DNA from: CAZFYZ01 sp964523735
GTDB lineage: Bacteria; Armatimonadota; UBA5829
Length of the DNA stretch: 64,000 nucleotides
Direction: 5' to 3'
NCBI GenBank assembly: GCA_964523735.1
Contig: CAZFYZ010000001.1
Span: 1 to 64,000 of the forward strand
Shown in pieces: positions 48,450-57,168 of the stretch. Position 1 is the first letter of the stretch, and every line of letters starts with the position of its first letter. The notes under the pieces were generated by a model. The model worked only from the letters and a program-made list of their open reading frames with translations, searched no databases and was not told where the DNA came from. The translations under genes were made by a program, and so were the position numbers.

Positions 48450-48947
48450 CTAGCTCTGTGGCGCTTCCACGTTTGGCCCCTTAGAGGCCACGCCTGTGAG
48501 GAGCTTGTCTGTCTCCTTCTCTTCCTTAAGTGTCTCAGCGAGCTTTTCAGCGACTTCCGTGTCACCCAGCTGCTCGGCGATGGCCCGAAGGGTACCGTAG
48601 GTGGCTATCTCGTAGTGCTCAGCTTTTTGAGCGCCCGCGATGAGAGCGGCGTCGCGCACGTGTCCTTCGCCTTTGGACTTAACGATCTTCTCGGCGTCCT
48701 TGATGATGCCGGCCATGCCCTCGCATTTCTCATCCTCGGGCTCCAGGTCCAGCATCTCGAAGACTTCCTCCAGGCGTGCAGCCTGCGTCTCGGTCTCGTG
48801 GATGTGCTCCTCGAAGTCCTTCTTCAGCTCTTCTGAGGAAGCCGCTTCCACCATCTTCGGCAAGGCCTCGGTTAGCTGCTTTTCTGCGCTGTAGGCATCG
48901 TTGAGTTCTGACTCGAACAGATCGCGCAGTGTCTCAAGCTGTTTCAT
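48450..48947 (-). CDS. DUF892 ferritin-like protein (YciE/YciF family)
   Basis: 165 residues. MKQLETLRDLFESELNDAYS, then EKQLTEALPKMVEAASSEEL and GAQKAEHYEIATYGTLRAIA match the DUF892 family. Glutamates and the EHYE motif could hold a di-metal centre as in ferritins; that is family knowledge. YciE/F proteins are stress-induced in enterics. It is probably transcribed alone, ending at the terminator at 48411. Confidence 0.93.
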   Translation of the reverse strand: MKQLETLRDLFESELNDAYSAEKQLTEALPKMVEAASSEELKKDFEEHIHETETQAARLEEVFEMLDLEPEDEKCEGMAGIIKDAEKIVKSKGEGHVRDAALIAGAQKAEHYEIATYGTLRAIAEQLGDTEVAEKLAETLKEEKETDKLLTGVASKGPNVEAPQS

Positions 48948-49023
48948 GTGCTGCTACCTCCATTAACGATCACCATGGTGAGAGTACTCCACCGAGCAAC
49001 AGCCCAAAACGTGAGCCGCGAAA

Positions 49024-49884
49024 CTACGCGTTGATGATCTCCCCTCCATTCGGATGCAAGACCTGGCCCGACATATATGAAGAGTCATCGGAGGCCAGGA
49101 ACACGAAGCTGGGCGCGACTTCTTCGGGCTGCCCCGGCCTGCCCATCGGCACGTCAGCCCCGAACTTCGCCACCTGCTCCTCCGTAAATGTCGAGGGAAT
49201 CAGCGGCGTCCATATCGGCCCCGGGGCCACCGCATTGACCCTGATCTTCTTTGGCGCAAGGTTCAGGGAAAGCGAACGGGTGAAAGAGACTATCGCCCCC
49301 TTGGTGGATGAGTAATCGAGAAGATGGGAACTGCCCCTGTAGGCGGTGACGGAGGCCGTGTTGATGATCACGCCGCCCTCCCCCAGGTGCCGCAGAGCGT
49401 GCTTGGTCAGGAAGAACATCGCATAGATGTTGCTGCGGAAAGTGGCCTCGAGTTGCTCCGCCGAGATTTCCTCGATAGAATCGCGTGGATGCTGCTCGGC
49501 TGCGTTGTTCACCAGGATGTCCAGCCGGCCGAACACGCTTATCGCCTGCTCGACCACCTGCTCGCAATGTTGCTCCCGGCCAATGTCACCGGCGATGTAG
49601 ATGCACCTCCTTCCCTTGTCCTCAACGAGACGTCCTGTTTCGTGGGCGTCGTCATGTTCCTCGAGATACGCAATGGCCACATCCGCACCCTCTTTGGCAA
49701 ATGCCACACAGACGGCTCGGCCTATGCCGCTGTCGCCTCCCGTGACCAGGGCGACCTTCCCCTCTAGTTTGCCGCTGCCCCTGTGCGCGTCATCTTCTGT
49801 CCTGGGACGCGGGGTCATCTCTGATTCCATCCCAGGTTGGCGGTCCTGTTTCTGGGGCGGAAGAGTCTGCTCGCTGTCAGGCAT
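49024..49884 (-). CDS. Short-chain dehydrogenase/reductase (general-stress type)
   Basis: 286 residues from ATG 49884, eight bases after AGGAGG; longer upstream starts are unlikely. A Pro/Gln/Arg-rich lead (about 45 residues) precedes the Rossmann fold. Cofactor loop VTGGDSGIGRAV, NNAAEQHP, catalytic S in TASVTAYRG and YSSTK motif (Y-x3-K), and AVAPGPIWTPLIP are all in place. The N-terminal tail and overall pattern fit the YhdF/YdaD/YghA subgroup of glucose- and general-stress dehydrogenases. It lies just before the haloperoxidase-like gene; the 19-base gap suggests co-transcription. Confidence 0.9.
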   Translation of the reverse strand: MPDSEQTLPPQKQDRQPGMESEMTPRPRTEDDAHRGSGKLEGKVALVTGGDSGIGRAVCVAFAKEGADVAIAYLEEHDDAHETGRLVEDKGRRCIYIAGDIGREQHCEQVVEQAISVFGRLDILVNNAAEQHPRDSIEEISAEQLEATFRSNIYAMFFLTKHALRHLGEGGVIINTASVTAYRGSSHLLDYSSTKGAIVSFTRSLSLNLAPKKIRVNAVAPGPIWTPLIPSTFTEEQVAKFGADVPMGRPGQPEEVAPSFVFLASDDSSYMSGQVLHPNGGEIINA

Positions 49885-49903
49885 CGTTACTAACCTCCTG
49901 GTG

Positions 49904-51151
49904 CTATTTGGCAATGGGTAGGATGTAGTGCTGAGCCGCCCACAGACCGATGTCAAACCCCATATACAGACCCTGGAGGTTGCTGAATTCGTAGTGTATG
50001 CCGCCGTATATCCTGCTGCGGCCGGCTTCGTAGGCTGCTTGGGAGAAACCGTCGTATGACCTGTAGACTCCAGGCAGATCATCCGAGCCGACAGTGAAGG
50101 GATTGTAGTCGCCGTAGAAGAGGGCGAGGATCTGTGCGGCGGCGCCGCTGAAAGTGCTGTGGCCGGAGACGCACTCGGGGAATGGCGGCGTGACGATCAG
50201 CGGCTCCCACGTCGGGTCGGGCGTGGTGTCCGGATTGCCATCAGTGTCTGCTTCGCGGGTAGCTGTGATGGGCCTCCAGAAGTCGTATGTATACTTGCAG
50301 TCCCAGGCAGCTATCGCGGCGTCGGCCGAAGCGATGTTGAGCAGGGCAAAGAGCCGCGCGTTCTCCTCGAGGCTGTTCTGCCGCTGCGAGGCAATGACTT
50401 GCGCGATCTGGTTCCAGTGGCCGGGTGGGGTGGATGTCCCGCGGCCGTCGGCCCAGAACAGGGCGATCTCAGTCTGATCGGGCGTGCGGACCAGACTGTC
50501 TTTCTCGCCCAGTATCTTGACCACATCGAATGAGCCCGTGTAATCCGGGCTGGTGAGGGCGGGCGGTCCGTCTCGCCTGAACTGGGACCCGGTTGTCATC
50601 GCGAACGGCGTCACGAGCGGCCAGTTGGGCAGGAGGGCCGGCTGGAATCCGGGGGGCGTCGGCCGCCATTTGCCCGGGTCCGCGCTGGGAGTATATGGCA
50701 CGATGTCAGACGAGTGGTCGTTCAGCCGCCAGGCAACAGTTGCGCCCCCGACATAGAGTCCGAGAGAAACGCCATCCTTCTTCGGCTGGCCGTCGGGGAT
50801 GCTGATCAGGGATTGAGCAAAGGCCTCGTCCAATGCTGCAAACTGCGCAGGATAGAGATGCATCAGCACTCGATGAGCCGCGGCGGCGGCCGCAGCCTCG
50901 GGTGACGCTCCTGGAGGTGCTTCTGCGTCTACGTGGTACGGCGTGTAGTCCTTGTAGAGCGCATTGACCGAGTCGTAGATCGCGGCATGGACCATTGCCA
51001 GCGCACGAGAGCTTTTGGGAGGCGATGTATTGTCAGTGCGGATTGCTTCGAGCGCGACGTTGTTCCAGTCAATCACGACGTCGGACATGAGATCGGCTGG
51101 CAGGAGAAGTAGGGCAAAACAAGGCAGAAGCAGCTTGAATGCACGAAACAT
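49904..51151 (-). CDS. Secreted vanadium haloperoxidase/PAP2-family phosphatase
   Basis: 415 residues with a signal peptide MFRAFKLLLPCFALLLLPAD. C-terminal motifs are those of the vanadate-binding/PAP2 fold: K...R in KYTYDFWRPITA, SGHSTFSGAAAQI, and RSRIYGGIHYEF. These histidines and arginines bind vanadate or phosphate. Proteins of this subgroup are annotated vanadium-dependent haloperoxidase; whether it halogenates or cleaves phosphate cannot be read from sequence. No strong ribosome site is seen before ATG 51151. It lies upstream of the SDR gene on the same strand. Confidence 0.8.
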   Translation of the reverse strand: MFRAFKLLLPCFALLLLPADLMSDVVIDWNNVALEAIRTDNTSPPKSSRALAMVHAAIYDSVNALYKDYTPYHVDAEAPPGASPEAAAAAAAHRVLMHLYPAQFAALDEAFAQSLISIPDGQPKKDGVSLGLYVGGATVAWRLNDHSSDIVPYTPSADPGKWRPTPPGFQPALLPNWPLVTPFAMTTGSQFRRDGPPALTSPDYTGSFDVVKILGEKDSLVRTPDQTEIALFWADGRGTSTPPGHWNQIAQVIASQRQNSLEENARLFALLNIASADAAIAAWDCKYTYDFWRPITATREADTDGNPDTTPDPTWEPLIVTPPFPECVSGHSTFSGAAAQILALFYGDYNPFTVGSDDLPGVYRSYDGFSQAAYEAGRSRIYGGIHYEFSNLQGLYMGFDIGLWAAQHYILPIAK

Positions 51152-51175
51152 AGCTCTGTCCCCCTCGGCGTAGTA

Positions 51176-51210
51176 GGGGACGGAGCCCTATTCCGCATGC
51201 CCTCGTCCCC
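51176..51210. promoter_or_regulatory. Hairpin upstream of the haloperoxidase-like gene
   Basis: GGGGACG and CGTCCCC pair across a 21-base loop. It lies between the DUF4091 gene end (51283) and the haloperoxidase-like start, so it may be the terminator of the former or leader structure of the latter. The 131-base gap shows no clear promoter. Confidence 0.35.
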
Positions 51211-51282
51211 GCGCGCAGATGTACCCGCCCGCAAGCTGTGAACAAACCATGTCACTGTGTGCGTGGCTGGTGGGGCGACGGA

Positions 51283-54200
51283 TCAGTTCTGTATTCGCTG
51301 AGCTATGCTGTCTCTTACTGATTCGAGCTTGGTTACGTCCTTAGAGTATACCTTCCAGTCTGTCGCCATCTGCTGGACGTAGGCGAGTGTAGCCGTGCGG
51401 CCTATCTTCTGCTCGAGCAGCCAGAAGTACTTGTAGTCATCGAGGCTGTCTCGGAAGACCTCAAGCCTTACTGAGCTTACTGGCCCCGCGGTGCCCGTAT
51501 GGATCTTGCCTGGGTAGAGCAGCGAGCCCTCGCCATACAGCCGGCCGTCGATGCCTTTGCCGGTGCAGGCATCGGTCCAAGGGTCTGACACGTCTCTCCA
51601 GAAGTTCGAGTGCCAGTAGAGCCAGCCAGTTGCCTGGTGCAGATAGCACTGCCAGGCGATGATTCGGTGCGACATCGCCGGGTCCTGCAGGAAGAAGTTC
51701 GGAGAGATGCCGTCTGGGTTGGTGCAGATATAGGTCCATATCCTGTCCCCCGCGGCACGACGGACCGCCAGTCGATCGGCCTCGAACGCATCACCCAGGA
51801 TGGGGCACCAGATACGCGCGTAGCCTGCAAGGATATCGGTGATGTGCTGGGGCGCGGCCCAGGGCGGGTTGGCGACGTAGTATGTGCACATTGTCCGTAC
51901 GGTCGGATCTATGCTGTGGTAGTAGTTGGCCTTGCTCTTGTAGAGGTCGTAGTTGTCTTTGGTGTAGATCTCGTCCGCGCAGTCAACGTAAGCCTTGTCC
52001 CAGACACCGCAGGCCTTGACCTGATCAAAGTACGACTTCTGAACGGACGCGGTCGGGTGGTATGGGATGCAGATGGTGGTCCGGCGAGGGTCCTTTAGAT
52101 AGGCTGCTGTCTCGGCGGAGTTGAAGTCCCCACCGGGCACACTCGACGTCGAGATGCCTCTCGCCAGCAGGAACTCATAGTACTGCTTTCCGAGTTCAGT
52201 GCAGGCTGCAGTGCCGTAGGTGACGCCCTCCTTGGGGGCCATATAGTAGTTGTCGTAGTCGAACAGCGTCTGCAGCTTAGACTCATCCGGCAGCGTGAAG
52301 TTGTAGACACGCAGAGTGTACTTGACGTCTGTGGTGACGCCGTTCGACGAGGTGATCGTGACCGTGCCGTTGTAGAGGCCGGCCGGCGTTGTCCTGGGCA
52401 CGTAGACATCCACCCACACCGGCTGCGTCTGGCCCGGCTGCAGGTCGAATGGAGCCTTGTATGCCGGAAGCGGGTCCGTCACATCGCGTGAGTAGCTCGG
52501 CAGCCAGATGTAGTAGGGCAGATAGAGGCTGACATTGGAGGCGGAGATCGTTCCCGCCGTGCCGGTCAGGTTGCTCTTGGTAAGGGTGACTCCCTTGACG
52601 GCCTGTTTGTCTCCCCTGAGGACGATCTGGAAAGCCTCGTGCTCATTCCTCGCCGCATTGACGGCGCGGGTCTGCATCGGCTGGACTGGGTCTGTCTTCG
52701 CCACTTTGGCTGCTGATGATTGCGTCCACGCGAAGTATGAGACTCGACCCTTCTGATCGAGCGCTTGCATTCCCTTGGCTGCTGATTCCAGCCGAAGGAC
52801 AGGCGCTTTCGAGCCGCCGGATCCCAGTTCTGCTCCGACACAACCGGTGACGGTGCAGGGTCCACTGGTCTGCGTGAAGTCGTGGCAGTAGACCTTCAGG
52901 GTCTGCTTTGAGCCGTCGTTGAGGTAGAACGTGCCCGTGCTGGGGCTGGCGTTGACGATCGTGCCCGCGAGCCGAACGAGTAGGCCAGTCATCGCCAGGC
53001 CACTCCAAAGCGACTTGATCGTGGTGCTTAGAGGCCTCGGCGTTGTGACTGACTGGGATAAAGCCTCTTCGCTGGGTGTGATTGTCCTTTCGCCATTCAA
53101 GGTGTTGAGTGTCCCCTTGACCGTCAGCGATTGCCCCTCGGCGGCGGCAGTCTGTCCGGTCACCCAGATTCCCGAGCTGCGATCCGATTCTTGCAGATAA
53201 TACCCCTTTACGAGCGGCTTGCCTGACGAGTCGCGCTCAATAACCAACTGCGTGCGGGTCTTGCCAGTCATCTGCACCGCCGCGCCGTTGGGAAGAGACG
53301 CGAGGCTGCTGATCCTGGTTACCCCGATCGGACCAGAGCTATCCACGTCGAGCACTGCGACCCCGTGCAAGGCCCAACCGGGCCAGATGCTAGGATCGGT
53401 CGAGAGACCTGCGGGATCGTAGGGACCTCCGGCTGAGGGCGGCTTGTAGCACTGCAGCGGGTCCGAGGAGCTTCTGACAAAGAGAATCTCGGCAGCCCCG
53501 TCACCGTCGATGTCGCCGTAGACGCTACTGCCCAGGTTCGTAAGCCAACTCCAGGCTGTGCCATCGACTGGCGTGTAGCTCCAGTTCTGATCGGCGGCGC
53601 AGATCGTGCCGGTGGTGCTCGAGAGGAAGATGGCTCGCCTTTGAGGGCTCCCGGAAATGATGTTTCCCGAGCCCAACAGGACAGCCCCGCCGAAAGGCGA
53701 CTGGTGATCAGTCCCTGTCACGTAGTCGCGCCAGAAGATCGCGGAGGAGTCCCGCGCCCACAGGAGATTGCCTTTGAAACCCTGTCCGGTGAGGTCGACG
53801 GCGTAAGCTCTTTCCATCCAGCCGATGTCCGTAAGTCCGGCTCCACTGGGTAGGAGAGCGCCGGATGTGCCGGCTGCTTGACTCTTGAAGATGATAATCC
53901 CTGGCGAGCCCGAGGCGCTGGTACGCAGGACGGTTAATGGGATCGAATCCCCAGGGACACCGGGGATCGCGTGGTCGTTCTGCGCAAGATATGTCCCATC
54001 CGCGGGTATACGGTAGTAGCCCAAGCCGCCCGTGAGGCTGTTGTGGTAGACAATGTCGTCTTGCAGTCCGTCGCCATCGACGTCGCCGACGACTGCGTCC
54101 GCCATCTTTTCGGTTCCCGTCAACGTCATGCTCGCACCGGACGCCGGGACATAGAGTTGATAAGGCCCTCCAGGCGCCGGTCTGAAGACGACGGCAGTCT

Positions 54201-54330
54201 GCACGGCGCCAAGGCAATTGCAGGCGGACACAAAGATGAGAGAAACAATGAGTGCAATGGAGAGAGAGAATCCGCGGAGCTCAGTCCGGGTTGCGCCGCC
54301 GCGGAAAGCACAGGTTGCCGAGGACGTCAT
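51283..54330 (-). CDS. Secreted DUF4091 protein with FG-GAP-like and OB-like N-terminal domains
   Basis: 1,015 residues; ATG 54330 follows AAGGAG. Signal peptide about 20-43 (SIALIVSLIFVSACNCLG). Residues about 45-345 read as FG-GAP/VCBS-like beta-propeller units (DAVVGDVDGDGLQDDIVY and VYGDIDGDGAAEILFV). An OB-fold-like pair follows (about 355-510, DRSSGIWVTGQTAAAEGQSL). The C-terminal half is DUF4091, with an Ig-like part at about 605-690 and a TIM-barrel-like region (DEIYTKDN, WPxWHSNFW-type Trp-rich block, and LEVFRDSLDDYKYFWLLEQK). DUF4091 is linked to carbohydrate metabolism; no substrate can be named. Two strong hairpins lie upstream. Confidence 0.8.
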   Translation of the reverse strand: MTSSATCAFRGGATRTELRGFSLSIALIVSLIFVSACNCLGAVQTAVVFRPAPGGPYQLYVPASGASMTLTGTEKMADAVVGDVDGDGLQDDIVYHNSLTGGLGYYRIPADGTYLAQNDHAIPGVPGDSIPLTVLRTSASGSPGIIIFKSQAAGTSGALLPSGAGLTDIGWMERAYAVDLTGQGFKGNLLWARDSSAIFWRDYVTGTDHQSPFGGAVLLGSGNIISGSPQRRAIFLSSTTGTICAADQNWSYTPVDGTAWSWLTNLGSSVYGDIDGDGAAEILFVRSSSDPLQCYKPPSAGGPYDPAGLSTDPSIWPGWALHGVAVLDVDSSGPIGVTRISSLASLPNGAAVQMTGKTRTQLVIERDSSGKPLVKGYYLQESDRSSGIWVTGQTAAAEGQSLTVKGTLNTLNGERTITPSEEALSQSVTTPRPLSTTIKSLWSGLAMTGLLVRLAGTIVNASPSTGTFYLNDGSKQTLKVYCHDFTQTSGPCTVTGCVGAELGSGGSKAPVLRLESAAKGMQALDQKGRVSYFAWTQSSAAKVAKTDPVQPMQTRAVNAARNEHEAFQIVLRGDKQAVKGVTLTKSNLTGTAGTISASNVSLYLPYYIWLPSYSRDVTDPLPAYKAPFDLQPGQTQPVWVDVYVPRTTPAGLYNGTVTITSSNGVTTDVKYTLRVYNFTLPDESKLQTLFDYDNYYMAPKEGVTYGTAACTELGKQYYEFLLARGISTSSVPGGDFNSAETAAYLKDPRRTTICIPYHPTASVQKSYFDQVKACGVWDKAYVDCADEIYTKDNYDLYKSKANYYHSIDPTVRTMCTYYVANPPWAAPQHITDILAGYARIWCPILGDAFEADRLAVRRAAGDRIWTYICTNPDGISPNFFLQDPAMSHRIIAWQCYLHQATGWLYWHSNFWRDVSDPWTDACTGKGIDGRLYGEGSLLYPGKIHTGTAGPVSSVRLEVFRDSLDDYKYFWLLEQKIGRTATLAYVQQMATDWKVYSKDVTKLESVRDSIAQRIQN

Positions 54331-54372
54331 TGTTCCGACGTCTCCTTTCGGTTGCGGTGGTACTACTAGCCC

Positions 54373-54435
54373 GCACTATTCACGAGCAGCGTGAATAGTG
54401 CTCAGCTAGCCGTAGCTTATTCGCGTGGCGAATAA
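54373..54435. repeat. Two consecutive hairpins with related stems
   Basis: GCACTATTCACG-AGCAG-CGTGAATAGTGC (54373-54401, 12 pairs) and TTATTCGC-GTG-GCGAATAA (54417-54435, 8 pairs). Both stems carry TATTC-x-CG / CG-x-GAATA. They lie upstream of the DUF4091 gene and about 140 bases before the divergent polysaccharide operon. Operator sites or a REP-type element are possible. Confidence 0.75.
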
Positions 54436-54578
54436 TGCAGGCTAGAGGAACTAACTCTGCACCTAGACTAGCACAGCGGTTAGGATTGCGCAATAGATGT
54501 GTAAGACAGGACGATAGCTCGACAGTACATCACAGACAAGCATGCATTGTGTTATATGGAAGTGGCTAGTCGACAAAT

Positions 54579-55991
54579 GTGGGTATGATAGCCTCAGTCG
54601 GGACCCCGGCGCCGGATGACTTAACCCAGCAGGAAGAAAGGGCGAGCTCACGCACGTTGGACACCCACAGCACAGCGACAGACAGCCACACGAGCAACCC
54701 TGAGCCCGCCGGGCTCCAGAGCCTCAGCTTGCGCAGCAACTTTGCCTGGACGCTAATGGGCAATGTCATCTACTCTGCGTGCCAGTGGGGGATGCTTGTC
54801 GCGTTGGCGAGGTTCGGCACTCCAGCAACGCTTGGGCGCTTTGCCCTTGTGTTTGCGATATCAGCCCCCATATTCATGTTCACGAATCTTCAGCTCAGGG
54901 CCGTTCAGGCGACGGACTCAAGACGAGTGAATGCCTTTGGCGACTATCTGGCTCTGCGCCTGCTCACGACAGGCGTCGCCTTCGCTGCTACCGCAGTGAT
55001 AGCATTCGCGTCAGGCCTCTCAGCGGCTGTCTTGGCGGTGCTGGCGGCGGTGACTGTGGCAAAGGCTCTTGATTCCATCAGCGACACCTTCTATGGCCTA
55101 CTCCAGCAGCACGAGAGGATGGACAGGATCGCGATCTCGATGGCGGCTAAGGGCCTGCTTTCGCTAGCGGCCTTTGCACTTGCGCTGTGGTTGGCCAAAA
55201 GCCTGCTCTCCGCCACGATCGCGATGGCGGGCGCATGGGCAGTCGTGATGCTGAGCTATGATATACCCACCGGCCGGCTGATTCTCCACGCTCACTCGGC
55301 TCGCGTTGCCCCCCGCTGGTGTTGGAACGACATCTACAGGCTGGCAGTCCTGGCGCTCCCGTTAGGCTTTGTGATGATGCTCGTTTCGCTCAACACGAAC
55401 ATCCCGCGCTACGCGATCCAACGCTATCTCGGGGAGCACGATCTGGGTGTCTATGCAGCCGTCGCCGCTCTTCTAGTAGCCGGTTCCACGATAGTCAGCG
55501 CGCTAGGTCAGTCAGCGAGTCCTAGACTGGCGTCATACTATGCCAATGCAAGAAAGGCTGCGTTCCTGCGGCTTACCGCCAGGCTGATCGGGATCGGAGC
55601 GGCGCTGGGAATAGGCGGAGTCATTCTGGTGGGGTGCTTCGGCGGGCCGATCCTCGGGCTGATCTATGGTCCGGCCTATGCAATGCACATCTCGCTGTTC
55701 GTGTGGATCGCGATCGCGGCCGGGGTGTCTTACCTGCAGTCGTTTACGGGGTACGCCGTAACCTCGGCGCGCTGCTTCCGTGCTCAAGCTCCGCTGTTGG
55801 CAGTGGTGAGCTTTGTCACACTCGTTGCCTCATTTTGTCTGGTGCCGGTCTATGGGTTGGTCGGAGCTGCCGTGTCGCTTGCCATGGCCTCGATCGTCCA
55901 CTTGGCCGGCAACAGTCTGCTTCTCTGGCAAGCCGTCCGTCGACTACCCGAGCCTAGTTTCCAGCCTGTGTCGGAGGTGGCCAATGGTTAG
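54579..55991 (+). CDS. Polysaccharide flippase (Wzx-type)
   Basis: 470 residues from GTG 54579, or ATG 54585. After a polar N-terminal tail of about 55 residues come 12 or more membrane helices of the MATE/MOP superfamily (MGNVIYSACQWGMLVALARF, then GRFALVFAISAPIFMFTNL). The family moves lipid-linked sugar units across the inner membrane. It opens a nine-gene run transcribed left to right, with overlapping ends, so it belongs to the same envelope polysaccharide operon. The substrate is unknown. Confidence 0.85.
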   Translation: MGMIASVGTPAPDDLTQQEERASSRTLDTHSTATDSHTSNPEPAGLQSLSLRSNFAWTLMGNVIYSACQWGMLVALARFGTPATLGRFALVFAISAPIFMFTNLQLRAVQATDSRRVNAFGDYLALRLLTTGVAFAATAVIAFASGLSAAVLAVLAAVTVAKALDSISDTFYGLLQQHERMDRIAISMAAKGLLSLAAFALALWLAKSLLSATIAMAGAWAVVMLSYDIPTGRLILHAHSARVAPRWCWNDIYRLAVLALPLGFVMMLVSLNTNIPRYAIQRYLGEHDLGVYAAVAALLVAGSTIVSALGQSASPRLASYYANARKAAFLRLTARLIGIGAALGIGGVILVGCFGGPILGLIYGPAYAMHISLFVWIAIAAGVSYLQSFTGYAVTSARCFRAQAPLLAVVSFVTLVASFCLVPVYGLVGAAVSLAMASIVHLAGNSLLLWQAVRRLPEPSFQPVSEVANG

Positions 55992-57168
55992 TGGAACCCA
56001 CGAGGTTGAGGCACCAGTCCTCGCCCCGTCTGCTGCTCGACCAATCCGCGTCCTTCACGTAGTCGGGCGGATGCAGCGCGGCGGTGTCGAGACCTTGCTC
56101 ATGCACACCATACGCCACATCGACCGCGAGCGCTGCCTGAATGACCTAGTCGTTCACTCGCCCGAACCCGGGGACTATGACGAGGAGTTCCGTGCGCTTG
56201 GCGGCAGGATCACTGTGTGCGCGGGTCCCGATCAGCCACTGCAGTACAGCCACAAGCTGGCGCGCATTCTTCGAGATCAGGGGCCGTATGACGTGGTCCA
56301 CAGTCATGTGCACTACTTCAGCGGGTTCGTCCTCCGGATCGCGCGCAGGGCGGGTGTTCCGGTCAGGATCGCGCACAGCCATACTGTGGCGGGGCAGGAT
56401 GAGTCTGCCAGTCTGACCAGGCGCACCTACGTCGCGGCAGCCAAGTGGCTGATCGCGGGCCATGCCACCGCCGGATTGGCAGCCAGCGAGGAGGCCGCCG
56501 AGGATCTCTTTGGCCCCTACTGGGAGAGCGATCCGCGGTTCGAGGTCTTCCGGTTCGGGATCGACCTGACGCCATTCCTGTGCGAGCCCGACAAATCGGC
56601 GATCAGGCGTGAACTGGGGATTTCGGGTGATGCGTTCGTCGTAGGCCACGTCGGGCGTTTCTGCCACGAGAAGAATCACACGTTCCTCCTGCAGATCGCC
56701 CACGAACTGCTGAGCCGCGACGCTTCCACCAGACTGCTCCTTGTAGGAGATGGTGACCTTAGAGCCGCCGTCGATTATGAGGTGAGGGCACAGGGGATCG
56801 CCGGCTCAGTGATCTTCACCGGCAGCAGAAGTGATGTGCCCAGGTTGCTCTCCGCGATGGACGTGTTCGTTCTGCCCTCGCGCATCGAGGGGCTGCCAGT
56901 CGCTGTTGTGGAAGCCGTGGCTGCCGGGTTGCCCTGCGTAGTCTCAGAAGCTGTACCGGAGAGCTGTCTGGAGGACGGTGTTGCAAGACTCTCACTCGCG
57001 CGTTCTGCGTCTGACTGGGCGGATGCGATTTGTCGGGCGAGGTCGAAGAGCGATGACTTCACCGGAGGGGCCCAGGCTTTGGTTGGAGGGCCTTTCGACA
57101 TCAGGACGACTGTAGAACGATTGGAGGCTTTGTATGACAAGAGCCGCAGTTCCAACACTTCCGCGTAG
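55984..57168 (+). CDS. Glycosyltransferase family 4 (GT-B)
   Basis: 394 residues from ATG 55984, six bases after GGAGG, overlapping the flippase end by eight bases. GT4 features: RVLHVVGRMQRGGVETLLMH at the N-terminus, FVVGHVGRFCHEKNHTFLLQ at the inter-domain hinge, the phosphate/nucleotide-sugar part LLLVGDGDLRAAV, and the E-x7-E-type motif PSRIEGLPVAVVEAVAAGLP. Adds one sugar to the growing lipid-linked unit on the cytoplasmic face. Sugar identity cannot be read. Confidence 0.93.
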   Translation: MVSGTHEVEAPVLAPSAARPIRVLHVVGRMQRGGVETLLMHTIRHIDRERCLNDLVVHSPEPGDYDEEFRALGGRITVCAGPDQPLQYSHKLARILRDQGPYDVVHSHVHYFSGFVLRIARRAGVPVRIAHSHTVAGQDESASLTRRTYVAAAKWLIAGHATAGLAASEEAAEDLFGPYWESDPRFEVFRFGIDLTPFLCEPDKSAIRRELGISGDAFVVGHVGRFCHEKNHTFLLQIAHELLSRDASTRLLLVGDGDLRAAVDYEVRAQGIAGSVIFTGSRSDVPRLLSAMDVFVLPSRIEGLPVAVVEAVAAGLPCVVSEAVPESCLEDGVARLSLARSASDWADAICRARSKSDDFTGGAQALVGGPFDIRTTVERLEALYDKSRSSNTSA

